Assembly: GCA_937920515.1 (NCBI GenBank)
Contig: CALEUG010000016.1
Location: 46,530 to 110,529, forward strand
DNA length: 64,000 bases
Source: an uncultured bacterium
Lineage (GTDB): Bacteria > Acidobacteriota > Aminicenantia > Aminicenantales > Saccharicenantaceae
Direction: 5' to 3'
The notes under the pieces are model-generated. The model saw nothing but the letters and a program-made list of their open reading frames with translations. It did no database searches and was not told the origin of the DNA. Position 1 is the first letter of the stretch. Each line of letters opens with the position of its first letter. Shown here piece after piece: positions 42,945 through 52,907 of the stretch. The position numbers were made by a program, and so were the translations under genes.

Positions 42945-43319
42945 ATGAGCCCGGATGACAAGAAAATCAACCAGGAAACCAGCCTGACCCGACTGACCAG
43001 CCGTCTCGGCCAGACCGTAACTCTGGAAGGCAATCTCACCGGCCATGAAGACCTGGAAATCCAGGGCACTTTCAGCGGCCTGATTGACCTGACCCTGCAT
43101 GATTTAACCATCGGCAAGACCGCTATCGTTAAATCAGAAGCGGTCAAGGCCAAAAATCTCTTTCTTTACGGCCAGCTCGAAGGTAAGGTCCGGGCCGAAA
43201 GGGTGGTCATCAGCGATACCGGTCACTTTACCGGGGATATTGTTACCTGCAAGATTTCCGTTCAGAACGGCGCCAAATTCAGGGGTACCATCAAGATCAG
43301 CAAAGACTATCAGCCCTGA
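42945..43319 (+). CDS. Bactofilin family cytoskeletal protein
   Basis: 124-residue bactofilin (DUF583), a protein that polymerises into filaments or membrane-associated sheets and helps shape the cell or organise wall enzymes. The central beta-helix is seen as repeating short strands: VTLEGNLTGHEDLEIQGTFSG, LTIGKTAIVKSEAVKAKNL, LYGQLEGKVRAERVVIS, TGHFTGDIVTCKISVQNGAKFRGTI. The flanks are short and polar. ATG 42945 is preferred because the TTG and GTG further upstream lie at the -10 box. It is monocistronic as far as can be seen. Confidence 0.92.
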   Translation: MSPDDKKINQETSLTRLTSRLGQTVTLEGNLTGHEDLEIQGTFSGLIDLTLHDLTIGKTAIVKSEAVKAKNLFLYGQLEGKVRAERVVISDTGHFTGDIVTCKISVQNGAKFRGTIKISKDYQP

Positions 43320-43781
43320 TAGAATCGGTCTGAGCGGCCCCGGGCTTCTTAACTTAACCTGCCGCAAATAATGTCACCGCCAAGGGGAATGCTGGCTGGA
43401 TTTTTCCCTGTCACATCTCTCGATTGATTCAAAACAGCCAGCACCGGAGGGTTTAGGAACCGGGCTGGCGGCCAGTCCCTTTTATCAACCTCTGGTCACA
43501 CGGTAATTTGCACATATTCACCAACCCGTAGCGCCGGGGGTTCATCTGCTTTTCCGGTAACGAGTATTCTCCCGGTAGTTCAATGGCCATAACAGATATG
43601 CTCTTGATTTTTTCATGAATATATTTTTTCGGAAGCGATGATTGAACTCCAATCCCTCCTGTTTTGAGAATGGAACACTGCAGCCTGATAAAATCAAAAA
43701 ACACAGCTGACAGAGATGACTACGGGTTCAAGCCCGGGTTTCAGAAAATTTCCTGAACCTTAGAACACCGCCAGAAACTGA
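43320..43781. other. Gene-poor stretch with one doubtful reading frame
   Basis: An 83-codon minus-strand frame (43453-43704, GTG start, no ribosome site, MFFDFIRLQCSILKTGG...) is the only sizeable one. Its composition is less GC-rich than genes around it and I recognise no family. I treat it as probable noise or a gene remnant. Confidence 0.4.
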
Positions 43782-43809
43782 TTAAGACGGACCTCATATC
43801 TGATATAAT
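43782..43809 (+). promoter_or_regulatory. uvrB promoter, TTAAGA-N16-TATAAT with extended TG
   Basis: -10 TATAAT (43804-43809) with TG at 43801-43802; weak -35 TTAAGA (43782-43787). Leader about 88 bases. No LexA-type operator recognised. Confidence 0.5.
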
Positions 43810-43903
43810 ATTATAAAATCAGGCCTGTTCCCGGAGATTGTTGTTATAACCATTTCAGGAAGAAAATGACAGTAAGAGGCCGGGCCCGGTTAAGAGAATT
43901 ATC

Positions 43904-45898
43904 ATGGAAAAATTCAGGCTTCGTTCGGAGTTCGAACCCCGGGGTGACCAGGTCCGGGCCATCGAACAGTTAACCGGGGGCGTCCTGGCCGGCAAGCACC
44001 ACCAGGTCCTCCTGGGGGTGACCGGCTCAGGCAAGACCTTCACCATGGCCAACCTGATAGCCCGGGTCAACCGGCCGGTGCTGGTCATCAGCCCCAACAA
44101 GACCCTGGCCGCCCAGCTCTACCAGGAATTCAGGCGTTTCTTTCCAGAAAATTCCGTCGAGTACTTCGTCAGTTATTACGATTATTACCAGCCGGAGGCC
44201 TACATCCCGGCCACCAACACCTACATCGCCAAGGAAGCCACCATCAACGAAGAAATCGATCGCCTGCGCCTGGCGGCCACCAACGCTCTGTTTTCCCGGC
44301 GGGACGTGATCATTGTGGCTTCTGTTTCCTGCATCTATGGAATAGGGGCCCCGGAGACTTACTATGCCCAGAGTTTTCCACTGGAAATCGGGCAGGCCCT
44401 GACCAGGCGCCAGCTGCTCGACCGGCTGGTCGGCATCCAGTATGAACGCTCCGATGATGACCTCAAGCGGGGCAGCTTCCGTGTCCGTGGCGATATCGTT
44501 GATGTCTTCCCCTCGTACGAAGATTTCTGCTACCGGCTGGAGATTGAAGACGGCCGGCTGAAGGAAATCGCTGTTTTTGACCCACTGCTTGGTCAGAAGC
44601 ATCAGCGGCTCGACCGGGTGGTGGTCTACCCGCGAACCTTTTTCTCCACGCCCCGGGACATCCTGGAAGAAGCCATAACAGGCATAGAACAGGAACTCAT
44701 AAGGCAGGTTGATTTTTTTAAGAGCCAGGGCAGGTACATAGAAGCCCAGAGGATTGAAGAAAGGACGCTCTACGACCTGGAGCTCCTGCGAGAATTCGGC
44801 TATTGCCCGGGAATCGAGAATTACTCGCTCTACCTGAGCCGGCGGAAACCGGGGCAACCGCCATACACCCTGCTCGACTACTTCCCCCGAGACTTTCTGG
44901 TAATAATCGATGAATCTCACGTGGCCGTCCCCCAGATCGCCGGTATGTACCACGGCGACCGCTCGCGCAAGCTGACCCTGATCGAACACGGCTTCCGCCT
45001 CCCCTCGGCCCTGGACAATCGTCCCCTGAACTTCCGGGAGTTTGAAGAAAGGGTCAGGCAGGTTATCTACGTTTCGGCCACACCCGGTCCCTATGAGCTG
45101 AAAAAGGCCGGGGGCCAGGTGGTGGAGCAGATTATAAGACCCACCGGGCTGGTTGACCCCGAGGTTGAGGTCAGGCCGGTCCGGGGACAGGTCGACGACC
45201 TGATGAAGGAAATTCAGGACCGGGCCCGCCGCAACGAACGCACCCTGATCACCACCCTGACCAAGAAAATGGCCGAAGACCTCACCCGCTATTATCACGA
45301 GCTGGGTCTGAAAGTTCGCTATTTGCATTCTGATATAGAAACCCTGGAGAGGGTCAAGATTTTGCGCGACCTGAGAAAGGGAGAATTTGACGCCCTGGTC
45401 GGCATCAACCTGCTGCGGGAAGGGCTGGATTTGCCGGAAGTATCGCTGGTGGCCATACTCGACGCTGACAAAGAAGGCTTTCTCCGCTCGGCTTCCAGTC
45501 TGATCCAGACTTTTGGTCGGGCTGCCCGGAATGTGGCCGGCAAGGTAATAATGTATGCCGAGACCCTGACCGACTCCATGAAAAAAGCTATCGAAGAGAC
45601 CAGTCGCCGGCGCCGTCTCCAGCAGCAGTATAATGAACAGAACGGCATAACCCCGCAGTCCATCAGGAAAAACATAGATGAAATCCTGACCAGCGTCTAC
45701 GAGCGGGATTATGTCGATTTCACCAGGGTGGCCGAAGAGAAAGAAATTTTCCTGTCCCCTGAAAAACGCCGGAAACGGATGGAAGAGCTGGAAAGGCTGA
45801 TGAAAGAAGCGGCCCGCAACCTGGAATTTGAGAAGGCGGCTCAATACCGCGACGAGCTCAACCGCCTGAAAAAGCGAGAGCTGGAGTTGATGGAGTAA
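43904..45898 (+). CDS. uvrB: UvrABC system protein B
   Basis: Damage-verification helicase of nucleotide excision repair; receives lesions from UvrA and recruits UvrC. 664 residues, normal length. Walker A GVTGSGKT (residues 38-45), beta-hairpin segment [13 protein letters not shown], helicase motifs including [50 protein letters not shown] and QTFGRAARN, then the C-terminal UVR domain ([27 protein letters not shown]). uvrC follows 123 bases later with a small reading frame between, so all are likely one transcript. uvrA is not in the window. Confidence 0.98.
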   Translation: MEKFRLRSEFEPRGDQVRAIEQLTGGVLAGKHHQVLLGVTGSGKTFTMANLIARVNRPVLVISPNKTLAAQLYQEFRRFFPENSVEYFVSYYDYYQPEAYIPATNTYIAKEATINEEIDRLRLAATNALFSRRDVIIVASVSCIYGIGAPETYYAQSFPLEIGQALTRRQLLDRLVGIQYERSDDDLKRGSFRVRGDIVDVFPSYEDFCYRLEIEDGRLKEIAVFDPLLGQKHQRLDRVVVYPRTFFSTPRDILEEAITGIEQELIRQVDFFKSQGRYIEAQRIEERTLYDLELLREFGYCPGIENYSLYLSRRKPGQPPYTLLDYFPRDFLVIIDESHVAVPQIAGMYHGDRSRKLTLIEHGFRLPSALDNRPLNFREFEERVRQVIYVSATPGPYELKKAGGQVVEQIIRPTGLVDPEVEVRPVRGQVDDLMKEIQDRARRNERTLITTLTKKMAEDLTRYYHELGLKVRYLHSDIETLERVKILRDLRKGEFDALVGINLLREGLDLPEVSLVAILDADKEGFLRSASSLIQTFGRAARNVAGKVIMYAETLTDSMKKAIEETSRRRRLQQQYNEQNGITPQSIRKNIDEILTSVYERDYVDFTRVAEEKEIFLSPEKRRKRMEELERLMKEAARNLEFEKAAQYRDELNRLKKRELELME

Positions 45899-45905
45899 GG
45901 CTGAA

Positions 45906-46025
45906 ATGCCCGGAAACTTAAACCCGGATATCGGAGCAGCGCTTTTTCTCGATGCTGTTGATTATAAAGCCGGACAACCGATGTTAAAGGCCGGGGACAA
46001 CTCCCGTAGCCGGAGCCGGAAATGA
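45906..46025 (+). CDS. Possible 39-residue protein coupled to uvrC
   Basis: Read by eye: ATG 45906, seven bases after the uvrB stop, with AAGG just before it. It encodes MPGNLNPDIGAALFLDAV and 21 more residues ending SRSRSRK, and its stop overlaps the uvrC ATG as ATGA (46022-46025). Tight spacing on both sides and the ATGA overlap fit a translated coupler. The sequence matches no family I know. It might exist only to deliver ribosomes to uvrC. Confidence 0.4.
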   Translation: MPGNLNPDIGAALFLDAVDYKAGQPMLKAGDNSRSRSRK

Positions 46026-47794
46026 ATATCGAACAGCTCAGACAGAAGATAAAAAAATTCCCGCCGCGCCCCGGTATTTACTTTTTTAAGAATGCCGGGG
46101 GCGAGGTCATATACATAGGCAAAGCCCGGTCGCTGCGGGACAGGGTCAGGAGTTATTTTCTCCCCTCGCCCGACTTAAAGGTGCAGAACATTCTGAGCGA
46201 GACCGCCGACATAGATTACCTGCTGGTCAGTTCGGAAAAAGAGGCCCGTTTCATCGAGAATAACTACATCCAGTTCTACCAGCCCCGCTTTAACCTGCGC
46301 CTGAAGGATGACAAGAGCTTTCCCTTCCTCAAGGTCACGCTGAATGAAAATTATCCGGGCGTGTATTTATGCCGCCGGGTGGAAGACGACGGGGCCAGGT
46401 ATTTCGGACCGTTCAGCCCGGCCGACGAAGCCAGAAAACTTATTTCCTTCATGGCCAGGATTTTCCGGCTCCGCACCTGTGAAAACACCGTCTTCAGGAA
46501 TAGAAGGCGCCCCTGCCTGGAATACGACCTCAAGATGTGCAGCGCTCCCTGCGTCGGCCTGATCAGCCCAGGCGATTACCGGGAAAGCCTGTCCCGGGCC
46601 CTGCTCCTCCTGGAAGGAAAAAAGCGGGAACTGTATCTTGAGCTCAAGGAAAAGATGGAAAAGGCCTCCTCCGAACTCAGGTTTGAAGAAGCCGCCCGCT
46701 GGCGCGACGCCCTGAAAGCCCTGGAAAACCTGAAGGAAACCCAGAGGGTTATCTCCACCGGAAAAGAAAACCTGGACATCGTTGGTTTCAGCCGCAGCCA
46801 GGTTAAGGCCGGAGTCCTTATTTTTCACATGCGCGAGGGCCGGATCAGGTCATCTTCCGGCAGGCGTCTGGAATTGCAGGCCGGAGAAACTGACGAAAGT
46901 ATCCTGGCCAGGGCCCTCAGGCAATTTTACAAAACCCAGGCTCCGCCGGCATCTATTCTCCTGCCTTTCAAGATTTCAGAAGCGGCCAGGGCCGAAATTC
47001 TTGCTGCATTTACAGCCGGTAATCAAAAGCCTAAGTTTTTTTACCCCGACAGCAAGAAACGGAAGGTTTTGCTGCAGCTGGCCAACCAGAATGCCGCCCT
47101 GCTGCTGGAGACAGAAGAACCTTCAGGCCCCCTGGCCGAACTGCAGAGGCAACTGGCCCTTCCCCATCCTCCCCGCCGCATAGAAGGTTTCGATATTTCC
47201 ACCACGGCCGGGACCGAACCGGTTGGCTCCCTGGTGGTCTTTATAGACGGCCAGCCGGCCAGGTCCGAATACAGGAAATATAAGGTGCGAAGCATTTCCG
47301 GCCCCGACGATTACGCCGCTCTCAGGGAAATCATCGAGCGCCGGATAAACCGGCTGCTGGCTGAAAATCGTCCGCTGCCCGACCTGGTCTTTGTCGACGG
47401 CGGAAAGGGACAGCTCAACTCAGCCCGGCAGGTGCTGGAGTCATTAAACCTGAGCAAGATTCCGGTTTGTTCCCTGGCCAAGAAAGAAGAAATAATTTTT
47501 TCGGCCGCTCAACCCGAAGGACTCCGCCTGGACCCGACCTCCCCCGCCCTGAAACTGCTGCAGCATGTCCGGGACGAAGCCCATCGCTTCGCCATCAGCT
47601 TCCACCGCCGGCGCCGCCAGAAAAGGAGCCTGGCTTCAGAGCTGGATGGCATCCCCGGCCTGGGACCTGTCCGGAAGAAAAAGCTACTGCAGGCCTTCCC
47701 CAACCTGGCCGCCATCAGGCAGGCCCCGCTTGAAGACCTGGCCCGAATCCTTGGACCCGCTCTGGCAGCAAAAATCAAGGAGAAACTGAGCTAA
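46022..47794 (+). CDS. uvrC: UvrABC system protein C
   Basis: Dual-incision nuclease of nucleotide excision repair. 590 residues with the N-terminal GIY-YIG nuclease (PGIYFFKNAGGEVIYIGKA, residues 18-36), a cysteine region (LRTCENTVFRNRRRPCLEYDLKMCSAPC), a UVR motif around residues 195-240 that binds UvrB, the RNase H-like second nuclease (RIEGFDISTTAGTEPVGSLVVF and PDLVFVDGGKGQLNSA) and C-terminal helix-hairpin-helix motifs (LDGIPGLGPVRKKKLLQAF). All domains are intact. Confidence 0.98.
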   Translation: MNIEQLRQKIKKFPPRPGIYFFKNAGGEVIYIGKARSLRDRVRSYFLPSPDLKVQNILSETADIDYLLVSSEKEARFIENNYIQFYQPRFNLRLKDDKSFPFLKVTLNENYPGVYLCRRVEDDGARYFGPFSPADEARKLISFMARIFRLRTCENTVFRNRRRPCLEYDLKMCSAPCVGLISPGDYRESLSRALLLLEGKKRELYLELKEKMEKASSELRFEEAARWRDALKALENLKETQRVISTGKENLDIVGFSRSQVKAGVLIFHMREGRIRSSSGRRLELQAGETDESILARALRQFYKTQAPPASILLPFKISEAARAEILAAFTAGNQKPKFFYPDSKKRKVLLQLANQNAALLLETEEPSGPLAELQRQLALPHPPRRIEGFDISTTAGTEPVGSLVVFIDGQPARSEYRKYKVRSISGPDDYAALREIIERRINRLLAENRPLPDLVFVDGGKGQLNSARQVLESLNLSKIPVCSLAKKEEIIFSAAQPEGLRLDPTSPALKLLQHVRDEAHRFAISFHRRRRQKRSLASELDGIPGLGPVRKKKLLQAFPNLAAIRQAPLEDLARILGPALAAKIKEKLS

Positions 47795-47950
47795 CGGCTG
47801 CCGCCCCGGCTGCTTTTCACCACACTGATTTAAGGTTGGCGAAAGCGGTGTCTTTTTTAATTTGAGATTTCAGCACCAGCGGGTCATTCTGCCATTATAA
47901 AAATGGCTGGCAGGATAAAATAAAAAGATTAAAGCTCCTGGATATTTTCT

Positions 47951-47984
47951 AAAAGATATATGAATGTCCATTCATATATCTTTT
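47951..47984. repeat. Perfect 16-pair inverted repeat between uvrC and feoB
   Basis: AAAAGATATATGAATG and its exact complement separated by TC. A and T runs at the two ends let it act as a bidirectional terminator for the convergent uvrC and feoB transcripts, although it lies 157 bases after uvrC and over 400 from feoB. Confidence 0.65.
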
Positions 47985-48389
47985 TAATTTCTGCCGACCA
48001 AAAGGCCAGATCAAGTTTTATCGGCCAACAGGTCATTTTTATCTATCCACTTTAAACCTCGGTCAGCAAATCGAGTCAGCGGAAAAATTTTTACACTGAC
48101 TCTTATGTCCATCTCAGACAAAAAGCCTCTTTTTAAGCCCCCGGGCTTTTAGTGGATTAATCAGGATTGCTCTCCCCCCTTGAGCAAATCGCCAATATTT
48201 TTCCACACCGGCTATCAAAACCATCTTCATGTTCACCTTCACTATCTCAGAAACGCTTAACAGCTGCACTGTGCTCAAATTCCAGACTTCTTTTTAATTA
48301 TCGGGCAGGCTTTTTCCATGAAGAAAATAAAGGCGGTGAATAACCAGGCGCCTTCTGTTATCGGGTTTCGTTGTTTTTGGCTCCCCGGC
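47985..48389. other. Non-coding stretch between uvrC and feoB
   Basis: Holds a second weak hairpin (AAGCCC/GGGCTT, 48135-48148) followed by TT, which could also end transcription. No gene or RNA is supported; a plus-strand frame from 48318 runs into feoB and is rejected. Confidence 0.4.
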
Positions 48390-50324
48390 TTAAAAGATAG
48401 CAAAGGCCAGTCGGACCAGCCAGCTCACCAGGACGGCCACGCTCAGGTTCAGCCCCACCGAAACCAGGGCAATCCTGCGCCCCAGCTCCTTCCAGAGAAT
48501 GGCCAGCGTTGACAGGCAGGGAATGAAGAAATTGACGAAGGTGACAAAGGTCAGGAGCTGGGCCCGGCTTATGACCGAAAGCAGCTGCTCGTAGCCGACT
48601 CCCAGGGCCTGGAACATCATCAGGAGTGAAAGCTCCTTGCGCAGAAAACCGAAAACCAGGGTCAGGCCCAGGCCCGGCGGCAGTCCCAGCATCCCGCTGA
48701 CAAAGGGAGAAAGAACGGTATTGACCAGACGGTCAAAATTTAGATAACTAAGAAGGCTCAACAGCACGCTGCCGGCAATTAATATCGGCCAGGCAAAACG
48801 AACAAATTCCTTTAGATTCAGATAGGTCTTCTGAAGAATGTTCTTTAAAGACGGCCATTTCAGACTGGGTATTTCCAGAATTAACCCCGGCGAAGAATAC
48901 TTGAAAATCCGGGTGAGGATGGAACTGAGCACAGCCACCACCACCAGGTTGAGTAAATAAAAACCCAGTGCCCACCAGGGCCCCAGCAGAAATGCCACCA
49001 GGGCCAGGATGATGGTGGTCCGGGCGGCGCAGGGAATGAAGGGAATCAGCAGGGCGGTGATGATCCGGTCGCGCCTGGATTCCAGAATGCGCGTGGCCAT
49101 GATGGCCGGAACGTTGCAGCCGAAACCCAGGATGAATAGCGGCACTGATTTTCCGTGAAGCCCCAGCCGGTGCATGAAGGCATCCATCAAGAAACCGGCC
49201 CGGGCCAGGTAGCCGATGTCTTCCAGGAAACCCATCATCAGCAGGAGCGGGATAAAATAGGGAAAGACGATGGCCACTCCCCCGCCCACTCCCTGCACCA
49301 GGCCGACCAACAGTCCGGCCAGCAGGTTCTGCTCGAATCGCTCCTGGATTCCGAGGCGCAGGGCTTCCCACGGCTTGAGCAACCAGGCTTCCAGCGGGCT
49401 GCCCACCCGGAAAATCAGGTAAAACATCCCGGCAAAAATCAAAAGCAGCAGGAAAAGCCCCAGCACCGGGTGCATGATAAAGTTATCCAGCTTTTCCAGG
49501 CCGCTCACCCGGGCATGACTCACCCGGCAGCAATCTTCAAAAATTTTAAGAGCCAGATGATGACGCTCGGCCGCCAGGACCTCATAGGCCGGAGCTTCTC
49601 TCAGGGCAGAAATTTCCCGGCGGATTCGGTCCAGGCCCCTTTTGAACTCCGGGTTATTCTCCAGGAAGAAATTGTCAACGGCCAGCATTTCGGCCTCGAT
49701 AGCCCTGATGGCCGTGAACCGGGGGTTGGCTATTACCGGAAAATCAGACGGAAGGATTTCCGTCAGCTGCTTTATCCGGCTTTCCACCTCGCCCGAATAT
49801 CGCAGGTGGCGGGGCATCCTCCGCTCGGCCAGAACTCTTTCCACCCAATCCATCAGGTCTCTGGTTCCCTGGCCGCGGGTGGCCACCGTCTTGATGACGG
49901 GCACCCCGAGTTTTTTCTCCAGGGCTTCGGCCTCAATTTTCATTCCCTTCTTCTCGGCCAGGTCCATCATGTTAAGGACCACCACCATCGGGTATTCCAG
50001 CTCCAGCAGCTCAACGGTCAGTTCCAGGCTGCGGCAGAGAAGAGAGGCATCGATGACATTGACTATCAGGTCCGGCTTTTCCTGGAAGATGTGGGTCAGG
50101 GCCACCTTCTCCTGCGGTTCCTGCGGTATCAGAGAATAGGTTCCCGGCAGGTCAACTATGGAATAGACCTTTTCTTTCCAGACAACCTCGCTGTGGGCAT
50201 GACAGACAGTGGTTCCCGGGAAGTTGGAAGTTTGCGCCCTGAACCCGGCGATGGCGTTGAACAGGGTGCTCTTGCCGCAATTGGGCTGACCTATAAAGAC
50301 TACAACCGGAACCCTATCGTTCAT
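48390..50324 (-). CDS. feoB: Ferrous iron transport protein B
   Basis: Inner-membrane Fe(II) importer with a cytoplasmic G domain. 644 residues. G1 GQPNCGKST (12-20), SNFPGTT switch I, DLPGTYSL (G3) and LNMMDLAEKKG (G4) are present, then the helical spacer and, from residue 280, membrane helices with the Gate motifs LILGFGCNVPAIMATR and LLIPFIPCAARTTII carrying conserved cysteines. A second gate follows near 500-560. feoA overlaps upstream, in one operon. No Fur-type palindrome is evident upstream of feoA. Confidence 0.97.
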   Translation of the reverse strand: MNDRVPVVVFIGQPNCGKSTLFNAIAGFRAQTSNFPGTTVCHAHSEVVWKEKVYSIVDLPGTYSLIPQEPQEKVALTHIFQEKPDLIVNVIDASLLCRSLELTVELLELEYPMVVVLNMMDLAEKKGMKIEAEALEKKLGVPVIKTVATRGQGTRDLMDWVERVLAERRMPRHLRYSGEVESRIKQLTEILPSDFPVIANPRFTAIRAIEAEMLAVDNFFLENNPEFKRGLDRIRREISALREAPAYEVLAAERHHLALKIFEDCCRVSHARVSGLEKLDNFIMHPVLGLFLLLLIFAGMFYLIFRVGSPLEAWLLKPWEALRLGIQERFEQNLLAGLLVGLVQGVGGGVAIVFPYFIPLLLMMGFLEDIGYLARAGFLMDAFMHRLGLHGKSVPLFILGFGCNVPAIMATRILESRRDRIITALLIPFIPCAARTTIILALVAFLLGPWWALGFYLLNLVVVAVLSSILTRIFKYSSPGLILEIPSLKWPSLKNILQKTYLNLKEFVRFAWPILIAGSVLLSLLSYLNFDRLVNTVLSPFVSGMLGLPPGLGLTLVFGFLRKELSLLMMFQALGVGYEQLLSVISRAQLLTFVTFVNFFIPCLSTLAILWKELGRRIALVSVGLNLSVAVLVSWLVRLAFAIF

Positions 50325-50613
50325 TATCGTCGACTGGCTCTACCAGAATCTTCCGGGCAATTCCCCGGCCGAGAGCAATCCTGGTATCGCTGTTGAGGTT
50401 TTTAACCAGAATCGGCCCGCCCAGCAGCGCTTCCCCGTCCAGGGCTACCAGGTCCCCCCGGTGAAAACCCAGGGACAGCAGGCGCCGGTGCAGACCCGGA
50501 CCTCCCTTTATCTCCAGAATTCTGAACTTTTGCCCCTGAGGTATTTCCAGCAGGGAACAGACCCGGCCGGCTATCAGTTGCCTTTCAGCCTGATTTTTTC
50601 TATGTCCAAACAT
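50314..50613 (-). CDS. feoA: Ferrous iron transport protein A
   Basis: 99-residue SH3-like protein that works with FeoB. The core GQKFRILEIKGGPGLHRRLLSLGFHRGDLV and RIALGRGIARKILVEPV match FeoA, with an N-terminal extension of about 20 residues rich in charged residues. Overlaps the feoB start by 11 bases, so translation is coupled. Two TATAAT-like boxes lie in the 40 bases before the ATG. Confidence 0.92.
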   Translation of the reverse strand: MFGHRKNQAERQLIAGRVCSLLEIPQGQKFRILEIKGGPGLHRRLLSLGFHRGDLVALDGEALLGGPILVKNLNSDTRIALGRGIARKILVEPVDDNER

Positions 50614-50778
50614 GGTCTTCTTTCGTATCAGGAATTATAAGAGTATATTATATGCTTTTCTGCCGGCAAGTCTCAGGAATTTTTAAATATTTTCTTTTGC
50701 CCGTTCCAGTCAGGTTGCCTCTTTTGCTCTTTAATTTTCGCCGGCAATCTGACATAATTCTCTGGTCAGGAGGTCATC

Positions 50779-52830
50779 ATGAAAAGTTTCCACACCGCCC
50801 GATTAAAAGCCTCATTAACCCTGCTGGTCCTGTTCCTCTGGCTGCTCATTCCGCTGGCAGCCGACGAGGGCATGTGGCCTTACAACCTGGTGCCAAAAGA
50901 GTACCTGGCTAAAAAATACAATTTCAAAGTGACCGATGACTGGCTGAACCATCTTCGCCTGGCCTCGGTCCGTTTCGGTGGAGCCTCGGCCTCTTTCGTT
51001 TCCCCCGACGGCCTGGTGCTGACCAACCACCACGTCGGCCGCGGAGCCATCCAGAACCTGTCGACGGCCGAACGCAACCTGATCAAGACCGGGTTTTATG
51101 CCAGGACCCGCCAGGAAGAGCTGAAGTGCCCCGGGACCCAGCTCTGGGTGCTCCAGGAAATAGAAGATGTCACCGATAAAGTCCTGGGCTCGGAAAAGCC
51201 CGGGATGTCGGCCCAGGAAGTTCTGGCCGCCAGGCAGAAAGCCATCGCCGAAATCCAGAAAGAAGCCAGCGATAAATCCGGCCTGCGCTGCCAGGTGGTA
51301 TCCCTCTATTCCGGCAGCATGTACCACCTTTATAAATACAAAATCTACAACGACGTCCGGCTGGTGTTCGCTCCCGAAGAAGAAATTGCCTTCTTCGGCG
51401 GAGACCCGGACAACTTTACCTATCCGCGCTTTGACCTTGATATAGCCATATTTAGAGTTTACGAGAACGACCAGCCGCTCAAAACTCCCCATTACCTGAA
51501 ATGGAAAACTTCACCGCTGAGAGAAGGCGACCTGGTTTTCTGCTCAGGAAACCCGGGCTCTACCGGAAGGCTGCTGACCTACGACCAGCTTCTCTTCTTG
51601 AGAGACGTCAATTATCCTTTTACGATTGCCAACCTGAAAAGACGTCAGGCCGTGCTTCACGAATATGCCAGACGGGGACCAGAGCAGGAAAGAATTGCCC
51701 TGAACACCCTGTTTGGCGTAGAAAACAGCTTGAAGGCCACCATCGGCTACAACTCTGGCCTGCTCGACAAGGACCTGATGGCCAAAAAGCTGGCTGAGGA
51801 ACAGGCCATCCGCAAGGCCATAGCCGCCGACCCGGAACTGGCCAGGGAATTCGGTCAGGCCTGGGAGGAAATAGCCCGGGCCCAGAAGGAATACGCTTCT
51901 TTCTTCAAAGAATACATGCTTTTTGAGAGAGCCAACGCTTTCAACACAGTCTATTTCAACCTGGCCAGGTCACTGGTCAGGGGCGTTCAAAGGGAGCGAC
52001 CGGCCAGCGCTCCCGAGATGGCCGGCGGCCGGATGCCGTCTGAGATTCATGACGATTTCGAAATCGTCAAGCTGACCGACTCCCTGAAACTCCTGAAAGA
52101 ACAGCTGCCGGACCTTCAGGAAACAAAATGGATCCTGGGCTGCCAGACCCCGGAAGAAGCGGCTAAGGCCCTGATTTCCGGCACAAAGCTGAAGGACCCG
52201 GAATTCAGAAAGAAATTGGCCGAGGGCGGGGCCGAAGCCATCAACCTTTGCCAGGACCCGATGATCAAACTGGCTCTCCTGGTGGAACCTGTTTCCCAGG
52301 GCCTTCGCGAGCGTTATGAAAAGAGAGTCCAGGCCGTGGAAACCAAGAACGGCACCCTGGTGGCCAGGGCTCTTTTCAGGCTGAAAGGAACTTCCATTCC
52401 ACCCGATGCCACCGGCACGCTGAGACTGAGCTTCGGGGTGGTCAGAGGCTATGTCGAAGACGGAAAAAAGATTCCGTTCCAGACCACCCTGTATGGCCTG
52501 TATCGAAAGGCCCAAGAAAAAAATTTCCAGGCTCCCTGGTCGCTGCCCGAACGCTGGCTGAACCGTAAAGCCTCCCTCAATCTTAATGTCCCCATAAACT
52601 TTGTGGCCACCATCGATTCCATCGGCGGTAATTCCGGTTCGCCAGTGGTCAACAGGAAGGGCGAATTCGTCGGCACCCTGTTTGATGGCAACATCCAGTC
52701 GCTGCCGACCAGGTTCGTCTACGAGGAAAAAGTCTCCCGCTCGGTCATGGTGCATGCCGACGGGATTATCGAAGCCCTGCTGAAAGTCTACCAGGCCAGA
52801 CCGCTGGTGGACGAGCTGCTGGGAAAGTAA
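50779..52830 (+). CDS. S46 family dipeptidyl-peptidase, DPP7-like
   Basis: Exported serine exopeptidase that removes dipeptides from N-termini in the periplasm. 683 residues with a signal peptide (to about residue 28) and the S46 start DEGMWPYNLVPKEYL. Triad residues are His85 (LTNHHVG), Asp221 (FDLDIAIFR) and Ser619 (GGNSGSPVVN). The position after the Ser that gives DPP11 its acidic preference is Arg there; here the motif reads FDGN, with Gly, which favours a DPP7-like broad or hydrophobic preference. GGAGG precedes the ATG. It stands apart in a gene-light spot between feoA and yjbQ and fits an amino-acid-scavenging lifestyle. Confidence 0.94.
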   Translation: MKSFHTARLKASLTLLVLFLWLLIPLAADEGMWPYNLVPKEYLAKKYNFKVTDDWLNHLRLASVRFGGASASFVSPDGLVLTNHHVGRGAIQNLSTAERNLIKTGFYARTRQEELKCPGTQLWVLQEIEDVTDKVLGSEKPGMSAQEVLAARQKAIAEIQKEASDKSGLRCQVVSLYSGSMYHLYKYKIYNDVRLVFAPEEEIAFFGGDPDNFTYPRFDLDIAIFRVYENDQPLKTPHYLKWKTSPLREGDLVFCSGNPGSTGRLLTYDQLLFLRDVNYPFTIANLKRRQAVLHEYARRGPEQERIALNTLFGVENSLKATIGYNSGLLDKDLMAKKLAEEQAIRKAIAADPELAREFGQAWEEIARAQKEYASFFKEYMLFERANAFNTVYFNLARSLVRGVQRERPASAPEMAGGRMPSEIHDDFEIVKLTDSLKLLKEQLPDLQETKWILGCQTPEEAAKALISGTKLKDPEFRKKLAEGGAEAINLCQDPMIKLALLVEPVSQGLRERYEKRVQAVETKNGTLVARALFRLKGTSIPPDATGTLRLSFGVVRGYVEDGKKIPFQTTLYGLYRKAQEKNFQAPWSLPERWLNRKASLNLNVPINFVATIDSIGGNSGSPVVNRKGEFVGTLFDGNIQSLPTRFVYEEKVSRSVMVHADGIIEALLKVYQARPLVDELLGK

Positions 52831-52907
52831 GAATCGTTAGATTAAAATTAACAGACCGGGGATTCCCTGAGCGGGATTCCTGGCCACGGTAAGCTAAGAG
52901 GGATAAA

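Noticed and set aside
43453..43704. 83-codon minus-strand frame before uvrB
   Set aside because: GTG start without ribosome site, no known domain, low-GC composition; kept only as a possible remnant.
44027..45844. 605-codon open frame antisense to uvrB
   Set aside because: Shadow of uvrB in a GC-rich gene; uvrB motifs are complete on the plus strand and the antisense product matches nothing.
48318..48512. 64-codon plus-strand frame overlapping the end of feoB
   Set aside because: Most of it is antisense to feoB and it lacks a ribosome site.
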